64,000 nucleotides of DNA from Pseudomonas koreensis (GTDB lineage: Bacteria; Pseudomonadota; Gammaproteobacteria; Pseudomonadales; Pseudomonadaceae). Below the pieces are notes generated by a model. It saw nothing but the letters and a program-made list of their open reading frames with translations. It had not been told where the DNA came from and ran no database searches. This document shows, piece after piece, positions 36,001-42,247 of the stretch; the stretch's first letter is position 1; the number at the start of each line of letters is the position of its first letter. Made by a program: the position numbers and the translations under genes. The stretch is taken from contig NZ_JALJWP010000001.1 of the NCBI RefSeq assembly GCF_024169245.1, positions 744,001 through 808,000 on the forward strand. The letters run 5' to 3'.

Positions 36001-36485
36001 TTGGCGTCTAGTTTCGGCAGGTTCGGTGCAGTGCTCGGGTAAGGGTTGGGCTTGAGCATCTCCCGGGCGCGGGCGTAACCGTCCTTGAGCAACGTATCAC
36101 GGTGTTCTCGCACCGCTTGCGGCCAGCGCGGATCGTCGAATACGCCGGGCTCCGGCTCAAGGGCAACGTTGGCATTGATCAGCGACGTGCCGCCGAGGCC
36201 GCAACCGACCACGACGTTTTGCTGGGCGTTCACGTGCAAATCGAACAACCCGGTACGCGAACCGATATGCCCGTCCGGGTCATGCACCTGCAGTTCCTCG
36301 GTGGCGGCGATCATGGTGTTGGGGTATTCGCCGGGCTGGATTTCCCGACCGCGTTCGAGCAGGCACACACGCTTGCCGGCACGGGACAGGCGCGAGGCAG
36401 CAATGCCGCCGCCGTAGCCTGAACCAATGACAATCACCTCGTAGTGTTCCTTGATCTCGCTGATGGGCGTTGCGATCCGTGTCAT
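33033..36485 (-). CDS. GMC oxidoreductase / alpha-beta hydrolase fusion protein (cholesterol-oxidase-like)
   Basis: An 1150-residue two-enzyme fusion. Residues about 14-560 are a GMC-type flavoprotein: FAD motif VIVIGSGYGGGIAASRL, VVGCGLGGTSLINAN and the C-terminal VHPLGGCVMGEDAAQG. Inside it, C201, C204, C207 and C211 (PCNQCGDCVSGC) form a CxxCxxCxxxC arrangement like a 4Fe-4S ligand set. A beta-rich linker (about 590-800) follows. The C-terminal alpha/beta hydrolase (about 810-1150) has the oxyanion motif LVHGLGVGSN, nucleophile elbow VHCYGA with C922 where serine is usual, an acid in SGADNQC, and the histidine in GYGHIDC. GMC relatives of this type oxidise hydroxylated lipids or sterols; the hydrolase could cleave an ester of the same substrate. 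No signal peptide is visible. Probably first gene of the three-gene set. Confidence 0.82.
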   Translation of the reverse strand: MTRIATPISEIKEHYEVIVIGSGYGGGIAASRLSRAGKRVCLLERGREIQPGEYPNTMIAATEELQVHDPDGHIGSRTGLFDLHVNAQQNVVVGCGLGGTSLINANVALEPEPGVFDDPRWPQAVREHRDTLLKDGYARAREMLKPNPYPSTAPNLPKLDANKKSADYLQQGAHFYKPPINVTFDKLPNNLNHVGVEQLPCNQCGDCVSGCNNKAKNTTLMNYLPDAWNHGAEIFCQAEVRHLERNGDGWIVHFQYLDSGRELFSAPTLFVKADIVVVSAGTLGSTAILLRSRDKGVAMSGQLGENMSGNGDILGFGHNCEQTINGIGFGAHPAKELHPVGPCITSVIDMRTEGDWRSRMVIEEGSIPGALGRPMVPAMAGFAEMIGVATDESFSGKLKYKEREAESFLRGPYYGALHNMQTYLIMSHDSGQGRMVLDSKDQLRIDWPGVGEQENFKLGNERLHQSTKALGGVWVENPIWTKLLKHSIVSVHPLGGCVMGEDAAQGVVNHKGQVFSGASGSDVYANLYVTDGAVIPTSLAVNPLLTISAVSERNMGLLAADRGWQIDYTLPSAPRKPVAPPTLGVQFTETMKGYFSRAFTAAQSTDLKVYEAAAKRGEEDNSPIDFTLTITASDMNRMIKEPEHAATIVGTLNAPALSLQPLTASNGVFNLFEQFEQQVDTRHMKYDMKLTAEDGNDYFFSAFKTVPEDNGVLNIWHDTSTLYVTLYRGPDKSGEVIGSGVMHIHPTDFAKQMTTMKVLNARNERERIEGLARFGKFFAGILWESYGGVFAGDIYFNPDAPPRLKRPLDAPAPTVHFFPTEDGVELRLTRYQAGSKGPVMLVHGLGVGSNIFSTDTIQTNLLEYLCKHDYDVWLLDFRVSILLPASKKEWNGDQIARYDFKAAIAQIQQETHARDVQCVVHCYGATTFFMSLLAGLQGVRSVVCSQIAADTVVATATGLKAGLHLPGMLDAIGIKSMTAYADSKENWFNKLYDKALNGYARIEAQGYCTNPVCHRITFMYASLYRHDTLNETLHDNLHELFGESNIETFEHLALIVRKGHLVDFKGNDVYMPHFDRLTMPICFISGADNQCYLPESTLKTYQRVCEVNGPERYSRQVVPGYGHIDCMFGKNAVVDVYPIILEHLEKTALG

Positions 36486-36854
36486 GAAGTGGTTCCTCTA
36501 ATCAGGCAGATGGGGCAACTCTGCGGTTGCCTGCAATCAATGGGCGAACGGGCACCTGGCCACCGGAGCTAATCCGGCGACAGCACAGCGGTCTGGCGGG
36601 TGTGGCGCGCTACAGGCGAGCGTGCTGATTGGCAGCGCGTCGGAGCGTGCGCTTGCGTGGCGAGGGCGGGGGGCGGTGCGGCTGGCTATCCATCATGCGT
36701 TCTCCCAGAACCTGATGTGGATAAATGACGGCTGTCCTTGTGCAACTGCAGTGAAGACAGCACAGGAATCGAAGTCAAGGCCATGCCTTAGAACTGTATG
36801 AAATCTGATCAATTGCCGTTTGGACTAAGCTGGGCGGGGCTTGCCAGGTTTGGC

Positions 36855-36901
36855 GAACAAGTTATCCACATAGCCACCCACAGCAAATGGGGGTAAATGT
36901 G
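36855..36901 (+). repeat. DnaA-box iteron, copy A
   Basis: GCGAACAAGTTATCCACA followed by a diverged right half ending in CAAATGGGGGTAAATG. The TTATCCACA core is 182 bases before that of copy B. Confidence 0.75.
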
Positions 36902-37036
36902 AATGACTGGAAAAATAACCGCCTGATTTGTGTAGAAAAATCGTGACTTATGCAGAACAAGCGTTTGCGCGGAACATTGATTGTTTTTTAATCATATCTT
37001 TGCAAGCCATGATTTTAATGGCCTGTGGAGGATAGT

Positions 37037-37083
37037 GAACACGTTATCCACAGAAGCGCCAACAGAGTTCGGGGGTAACTTTG
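37037..37083 (+). repeat. DnaA-box iteron, copy B
   Basis: GTGAACACGTTATCCACAGA, then AGCGCCAACAGAGTTCGGGG and GTAACTTTG. It is closest to the consensus together with copy C. Core spacing to copy C is again 182 bases. Confidence 0.8.
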
Positions 37084-37217
37084 CCACGCCTGTGGAAAAA
37101 AGCTCAAACCTGCGAATAACCAGGGCTTACAGATGAATTCGAGGCTGAAAGGCGCAAAGCGATCAAATATTGACCAATCCCGTACAGGGCTCGGTTTATA
37201 AGGCTCCCAGCGGGCAA

Positions 37218-37265
37218 CGAACATCTTATCCACAGAAGCACCAACAGAGATTGGGGGCAACTTGT
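37218..37265 (+). repeat. DnaA-box iteron, copy C
   Basis: ACGAACATCTTATCCACAGA, then AGCACCAACAGAGATTGGGG and GCAACTTG. The core lies 150 bases before copy D. Confidence 0.8.
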
Positions 37266-37367
37266 GGCGTTATCCCGCAGAAAAACCTCGTAAAAACCGT
37301 AAGTTAGGTTGGTTGTTTTTTGATCTGCGGGCTGCAGGCCACGGTTTGCGTGACCTGTGATGAAGGG

Positions 37368-37415
37368 CGAACACGTTATCCACAGACTGACCAACAGGGA
37401 TTGTGCGTAACCGCT
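37368..37415 (+). repeat. DnaA-box iteron, copy D
   Basis: GCGAACACGTTATCCACAGA, then CTGACCAACAGGGATTGTGC and GTAACC. An inverted near-match (GTGGATAACC) follows at about 37421. Confidence 0.78.
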
Positions 37416-37435
37416 GTCCGGTGGATAACCCAACG

Positions 37436-38002
37436 CTAAGCGCGGTGCATCAGATAGGCTTCTCCGGTTACCCGAATCAGCGGATGCGGCGTGACCTGGC
37501 AAGTCTTGATGATGCGGAAGCCATGGCGCTCATAAAATCGCCGCGCACCGGTGTTGGCCGCGTAGTCAATCAGGCTCAGGCCGTTTAGCGCCATCTGATC
37601 AGCGCGCGCCTGAGCATGCTCGAGGAACTGCACACCCAGGCCCCGATTGCGCCAGTCTTCATGCAGCGCCAGGCTGGAGATGTACAACGAATCGGGCACT
37701 TCCATATCGGCGTACGGTGCCAGCACCGGATCAGTGGACGGCGTCGGCTCGGGATCCTCGCGCATCGCATAACTGTGCATCATGCCAACGACCCGGTCTT
37801 CGGCCTCGGCGACCATGCAGTTCTGCCAGGAGAAATCCACATCGTCGCGGGCATAACGGCGCTCGCCGACATCCAGCAGCGCCTCCCCAGGCTCCGCCAA
37901 CTGGCTCCAGATGTAATCCGAGGCGCCTTCCGAGGAAATCTGAAACAGACGCGCAATGTCGCGCGCATCCGAGCGCCGGGCAGGGCGAAACTTGACGGTC
38001 AT
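37436..38002 (-). CDS. GNAT family N-acetyltransferase
   Basis: A 188-residue acetyl-CoA-dependent acetyltransferase. The fold is recognisable from VKFRPARRSDARDIARLF at the N-terminus, the acetyl-CoA loop LHEDWRNRGLGVQFLEHA (R/Q-x-x-G-x-G/A type) at about 110-127, and the final ANTGARRFYERHGFRI motif. The acceptor substrate cannot be told. It is transcribed in the same direction as etfB but separated by 131 bases; its 3' end abuts the DnaA-box region. Confidence 0.87.
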   Translation of the reverse strand: MTVKFRPARRSDARDIARLFQISSEGASDYIWSQLAEPGEALLDVGERRYARDDVDFSWQNCMVAEAEDRVVGMMHSYAMREDPEPTPSTDPVLAPYADMEVPDSLYISSLALHEDWRNRGLGVQFLEHAQARADQMALNGLSLIDYAANTGARRFYERHGFRIIKTCQVTPHPLIRVTGEAYLMHRA

Positions 38003-38133
38003 TCAGTTGACTCCTTGTGGGGTGAGTGGCTTTTTACCCTGCGTTTGAAACCGGCCGCAAACAGAAGCGCCAGGTTTTTCGTGTCAACCAATGACAGCTG
38101 TCGGCCCGCCCCCACGAGCAATGGTTGCGGGGG

Positions 38134-38904
38134 TCAGCGGACCACGCCTTCCTCGATCAGCAACTTGAGGATCGCTTCGGCACCGGCCTGCGGGGTGACA
38201 CCCTTCAGCACTTGCCCGCCGCCGCCACTGGCTTTGGCGGTCGCAGCCTTCATGCGGTCGGCGCCGCTTTTGGCTTTGATCACTTTCAGGCGTTTGGGCC
38301 GTGGTTTGGCCGGTTGCAGAGTGGCGACAGACAAGAGCTCATCGTCGACGACTTCAACCTCATCAGCCTCCAGAATCCCTCGCCGCGCCGGGCCATAGGC
38401 GCTCTGTCGAGGCTTCGGCGCGGCGTTATCCACAGTGGCCAGAAACGGCAGTTTGACCTTCAGGCGCCGCCGCGGCCCACGCGGCAAAGCTTGCAGGACC
38501 AGCGCCGAACCGTCAGTGATCGACTCGACCTGCGCCAGGCCCACCACCAGCGGCCAGCCCAGACCTTCCGCCAGCAGGAACGGCAACATCCCCGAGCCTT
38601 CACCGGTTTCCGCCTGACTGCCGGTCAGCACCACCTGCGCCCCGGCATCGCGCAGATACGCGGTCAGCGCCGGCAAGGCGTCGGCGCCAGCGGGTTGCTC
38701 CAGTACATGCAGCTGTTCCAGGCCCATGCCCAGATAGGCGCGCAATGCCGGTTCGGCGACGTCGCCGGCGTGCAGCACTTGCAGGTTATCCCCAGCCAGT
38801 TGCAGACCCAGTTCCACTGCGCGGGCATCCTGATCGGCGCGGCGCGGGCGGCCGGAAGTCGGGTGAGCGCCGATTGAAACCAGACTGATAACGTTTGTGT
38901 TCAT
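38134..38904 (-). CDS. etfB: Electron transfer flavoprotein, beta subunit (dimethylglycine pathway)
   Basis: A 256-residue ETF beta-type subunit. The family pattern appears in TNVISLVSIGAHPTSGRPRRA, QVVLTGSQAETGEGSGMLPFLLAEGLGWPLV and the C-terminal KVIKAKSG region. It partners the alpha subunit encoded 9 bases upstream and accepts electrons from a dehydrogenase. In P. aeruginosa this ETF pair sits next to dgcAB and is used in dimethylglycine breakdown. A perfect DnaA box (38426-38434) lies inside the coding region. Confidence 0.9.
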   Translation of the reverse strand: MNTNVISLVSIGAHPTSGRPRRADQDARAVELGLQLAGDNLQVLHAGDVAEPALRAYLGMGLEQLHVLEQPAGADALPALTAYLRDAGAQVVLTGSQAETGEGSGMLPFLLAEGLGWPLVVGLAQVESITDGSALVLQALPRGPRRRLKVKLPFLATVDNAAPKPRQSAYGPARRGILEADEVEVVDDELLSVATLQPAKPRPKRLKVIKAKSGADRMKAATAKASGGGGQVLKGVTPQAGAEAILKLLIEEGVVR

Positions 38905-38913
38905 AGCGTTTCC

Positions 38914-40137
38914 TTAAGCCGCATCGCGCTTGGCTTCGTTGCGGTAAGCCGCGACCGCTTCGATCAACGCTTGCAGAATCTCTGCGCTTTCGCCGATCAC
39001 CGAGAGGTCGGCGCGTTTGATCATGTCGCAACCCGGATCAAGATTGATCGCGACCACCTTGTCGCAGGCGCCAATGCCTTGCAGATGCTGGATCGCTCCG
39101 GAGATACCCACAGCCACATAGACCCGCGCGGTGACCCAGGTGCCGGACGCGCCAACCTGGCGATCACGGGCCATGAAGCCATCGTCCACCGCCACCCGCG
39201 ACGCGCCTTCGGTAGCGCCGAGGGCTGCCGCCGTTTCATGAAACAGCGCCCAGTCCTTCACGCCATTGCCGCCGGAGAAAATGAACTCGGCCTCGGCCAT
39301 CGGGATCGCCGCCGGATCCACCGCCACCGCGCCGAGATCTTCGATTCGCGACAGGCTGCGCGCGACGCTTGTGGATAACTCCACCGGCAATGCTTCGTGA
39401 CGGGTTTCGCTGACCGGTTCTGCGCATTCGGCAGCGGCGAGAATCAACCGTGCGACCGGACGCGCCAGGTCCTGCAACCCGGCACCGGCGCGGCCGATGC
39501 ATTTCTGATCCTTGACCTGCCAGACCCGTGTAGCCGGGCGTTCGCCCAAGGCTGCGGCAAAGCGCCGGCCGAGTTCACCGCCGCCGCTGCGGCTGTCCGG
39601 CAGCAACCAGTGACGCGGGTTGAACTGGTTATCCACAGCGCGCAAACCCTGCACCCGTTGTTCCGGTGCATAACCGCTGAAATGCTCGCCTTCGAGCACC
39701 AGCAGGCGATCGACGCCAGCGGTTTCGAAAGCGCTTTCCTTGTGCTCACCAAAAACCACCGCCAGCACCGCGCCGTCCGTGCCGGCCAGTTGGTGAGCGA
39801 GGCCGAGCAGATCGCGATCGTGGCTGCTCAGGCGGCCGCCGACCATATCCGGCACCACGCTGATGTAGAACGCCGGAGCCGGTACCTGATGCAGCGGCAA
39901 CTGCACTTCAACAGCAGCCGAGCGTTTGACCGCCCCGCCCTGTTGCGCGCCGCTGCGGTCGATCCGTTTGACGCCATTGGGGCCGATAAAACCCATGCCG
40001 TGCAGATTCTTGCGGATGACGCCATTGGGCCCCATCCAACTGTGCTGCGCCGGCTGCATCGCCGCGTGCAGCGGGTGCAGGCGGTTGCGCGCAATCCATT
40101 CGGCGCGCGGGTCGCGGCGGATAATGTCGCTCATCAA
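38914..40137 (-). CDS. etfA: Electron transfer flavoprotein, alpha subunit (dimethylglycine pathway)
   Basis: A 407-residue ETF alpha subunit, longer than housekeeping EtfA (about 310) because of an N-terminal extension of about 80 residues (MMSDIIRRDPRAEWIARNRL). The FAD-binding C-terminal domain shows VGASGTWVTARVYVAVGISG and IGACDKVVAINLDPGCDMIKRADLSVIGE. Together with the beta subunit it carries electrons from DgcA to the quinone pool, perhaps through DgcB. The start overlaps the dgcB stop by 4 bases (ATGA), confirming one operon. Confidence 0.92.
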   Translation of the reverse strand: MMSDIIRRDPRAEWIARNRLHPLHAAMQPAQHSWMGPNGVIRKNLHGMGFIGPNGVKRIDRSGAQQGGAVKRSAAVEVQLPLHQVPAPAFYISVVPDMVGGRLSSHDRDLLGLAHQLAGTDGAVLAVVFGEHKESAFETAGVDRLLVLEGEHFSGYAPEQRVQGLRAVDNQFNPRHWLLPDSRSGGGELGRRFAAALGERPATRVWQVKDQKCIGRAGAGLQDLARPVARLILAAAECAEPVSETRHEALPVELSTSVARSLSRIEDLGAVAVDPAAIPMAEAEFIFSGGNGVKDWALFHETAAALGATEGASRVAVDDGFMARDRQVGASGTWVTARVYVAVGISGAIQHLQGIGACDKVVAINLDPGCDMIKRADLSVIGESAEILQALIEAVAAYRNEAKRDAA

Positions 40138-42098
40138 TGCACCTCCGCTGGTTCACGTTTGGCCGGCGTGGCAGGCTTGCTTGGCGCGGCGTCTTCGAGC
40201 AGCGCGTCGGCCACCAGTTCGGCGATGTCCTTGATCAGCGGACGCGGTTCGACCACACCTTCGAGCATCGCCGTGCACTGTGGACAACCCACCGCCACCA
40301 GCTCGGCGCCGGTCTCGCGGATGTCTTCCATGCGCATGTCGGGGATGCGCTGTTTGCCCGGAATGTCGGTGATCGGCGCGCCACCACCGCCGCCGCAGCA
40401 GCGCGAGCGGAAACCGGACCGTTGCATCTCTTTGACTTCGATGCCGAGCGCACGCAGCACTTCTCGCGGTGCTTCGTACTCGCCGTTGTAGCGGCCCAGG
40501 TAGCACGGATCGTGATAGGTCACGCTGGTGCCTTTGTGCTGACCGAGGTTGAGCGCACCGGCCTGAATGATCTCGGCCATGTAGGTGCTGTGGTGCTGCA
40601 CCAGGTAATTGCCGTCGAACGCGCCGTACTCGTTTTTCAGCACATGGAAACTGTGCGGATCGCAGGTGACGATGCGGTTGAAGCTGTATTTGGCCAATGT
40701 CTGGATATTGCGTTTGGCGAGCTGCTGGAACGTTGCTTCGTCGCCGAGACGGCGGGCGACGTCGCCGCTGTCACGCTCTTCGAGACCGAGCACGGCGAAG
40801 TCGATTTTTGCCGCTTTCAGCACTTTGACGAAGGCACGCAGGGTGCGCTGGTTGCGCATATCGAAGGCGCCGTCGCCGACCCAGAACAGCACGTCGGTGG
40901 ATTTCTTTTCGCTGAGCAGATTGAGGTTCAGATCCGCCGCCCAATTCATCCGCCCGCCCGGGGCGAAACCGCCGGGGTTGTCGGTGGCGATCAGGTTTTC
41001 GAGGACTTCGGCGCCCTTGTTCGGCGTCGCGCCTTTTTCCAGGGTCAGGTGACGGCGCATGTCGACGATCGCATCGACGTGCTCGATCATCATCGGGCAT
41101 TCCTCGACGCAGGCGCGGCAGGTGGTGCACGACCACAGGGTTTCGGCATCGACCAGACCGTTGACGATCGGCTGGTGCGGATTGCCTGAATGCTCGCCGA
41201 CTGGTTTGCCCGGATACGGGCTGCCGGCGAACTTCGCGTCAGTGCCGCCAGCAAGACCGACGACCATGTCCTGAATCAGCTTCTTGGGATTGAGCGGCTG
41301 ACCGGCGGCGAAGGCCGGGCAAGCCGCTTCGCACTTGCCGCACTGCACGCAGGCGTCGAAACCGAGCAACTGGTTCCAGGTGAAATCCTTGGGTTTTTCC
41401 ACGCCCAATGGCGCATCGGGATTATTCAGGTCCAGCGGTTTCAAACCGGTCGAGCGACCACCGCCAAAACGTTCCGGGCGACGGTGCCAGGCCAGGTGCA
41501 GAGCACCGGCAAAGGCGTGTTTCATCGGCCCGCCCCAGGTCATGCCGAAGAACAGCTCCGATACGCCCCACAGCACGCCAACACCGAGGATGACTGCGAG
41601 CAGCCAGCCGCCGAAGTTTTCCGGCAGGATCCCGGCGACCGGCAGGGTCACCAGGAAAAACGACGCCGAGAACGCCAGCAGGCTTTTCGGCAGACGCATC
41701 CACGGGCCTTTCGACAGACGCGCAGGCGGATTGACCCGACGCAGGTACATGAAGATCGCGCCGACGAACATCACCGCCGACATCAGCAGCAAGGCGTAGC
41801 CGAGGATGCGGTTATGCAGGCCGAAGCCGTGCACAAGGATCGCCAGCACAATCGACGCCACCGCACCGCCCGCCGTGGCGACGTGGGTGTTGGCAATGTA
41901 TTTGTCCCGCGCGACGACGTGGTGCAGGTCGACCATGTAGCGCTTGGGCATGGCCAGCAGACCGCCGAGCAGATCGACCTTCGCCGCCCGCCCCCGGCGC
42001 CACATGTTCATCCGCCGCAACGCGCCGAGGGCAGCGAGGCCGATGGCTGCGAACAACAGAATTGGAAGAAGGGTGTTCAACATAGGTGTTGCTCCCAA
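40134..42098 (-). CDS. dgcB: Dimethylglycine catabolism iron-sulfur protein DgcB
   Basis: A 654-residue membrane iron-sulfur protein. Five or so N-terminal helices (about 5-220, PILLFAAIGLAALGAL, FSASFFLVTLPVAGIL) precede two 4Fe-4S motifs (CVQCGKCEAACP and CTTCRACVEECP) and two CCG heterodisulfide-reductase-type domains (YHDPCYLGRYNG and RCCGGGGGA). This design resembles EtfQO substitutes that move electrons from ETF to quinone. In P. aeruginosa dgcB (with dgcA) is required for growth on dimethylglycine. The ATG at 42098 or the one at 42083 (MLNTLLPI) is possible; I keep the first only as the open frame limit and note that the second gives the more usual N-terminus. Confidence 0.92.
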   Translation of the reverse strand: MGATPMLNTLLPILLFAAIGLAALGALRRMNMWRRGRAAKVDLLGGLLAMPKRYMVDLHHVVARDKYIANTHVATAGGAVASIVLAILVHGFGLHNRILGYALLLMSAVMFVGAIFMYLRRVNPPARLSKGPWMRLPKSLLAFSASFFLVTLPVAGILPENFGGWLLAVILGVGVLWGVSELFFGMTWGGPMKHAFAGALHLAWHRRPERFGGGRSTGLKPLDLNNPDAPLGVEKPKDFTWNQLLGFDACVQCGKCEAACPAFAAGQPLNPKKLIQDMVVGLAGGTDAKFAGSPYPGKPVGEHSGNPHQPIVNGLVDAETLWSCTTCRACVEECPMMIEHVDAIVDMRRHLTLEKGATPNKGAEVLENLIATDNPGGFAPGGRMNWAADLNLNLLSEKKSTDVLFWVGDGAFDMRNQRTLRAFVKVLKAAKIDFAVLGLEERDSGDVARRLGDEATFQQLAKRNIQTLAKYSFNRIVTCDPHSFHVLKNEYGAFDGNYLVQHHSTYMAEIIQAGALNLGQHKGTSVTYHDPCYLGRYNGEYEAPREVLRALGIEVKEMQRSGFRSRCCGGGGGAPITDIPGKQRIPDMRMEDIRETGAELVAVGCPQCTAMLEGVVEPRPLIKDIAELVADALLEDAAPSKPATPAKREPAEVH

Positions 42099-42141
42099 AG
42101 ACCGCAGGGTCTTGCAGGTCGAGTTACCTTACTCGGTCACT

Positions 42142-42231
42142 GTGGGAGCGAGCTTGCTCGCGAAGGCGGACTGACATTCAACATCGATGTCGACTGATCC
42201 ACCGCTTTCGCGAGCAAGCTCGCTCCCACAG
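42142..42231. repeat. Inverted REP pair, family R2 (diverging arms)
   Basis: TGTGGGAGCGAGCTTGCTCG first and its complement about 35 bases later, in reverse arrangement to most pairs, between dgcA and dgcB. Confidence 0.88.
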
Positions 42232-42247
42232 GGTTGTGTGCAAGCCT

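Larger units (their letters stand above)
36486..37435. other. 950-bp non-coding region with iteron-like DnaA-box repeats
   Basis: No convincing gene lies here; the two overlapping minus-strand open frames (37015-37260 and 37104-37502) just translate the repeats. Perfect DnaA boxes TTATCCACA occur at 36862, 37044, 37226 and 37376 (plus strand) and 36716-36724 (minus strand); a one-mismatch box lies inverted near 37420. The region is AT-richer than its flanks. The left part (36486-36715) also contains the promoter side of the GMC fusion gene, for which I could not define elements. Confidence 0.75.

Noticed and set aside
37015..37502. Two overlapping minus-strand open frames with repeated LLxLLWITCS peptides
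   Set aside because: The peptide repeats are just the DnaA-box repeats read in reverse; no ribosome site, and the two frames overlap each other.
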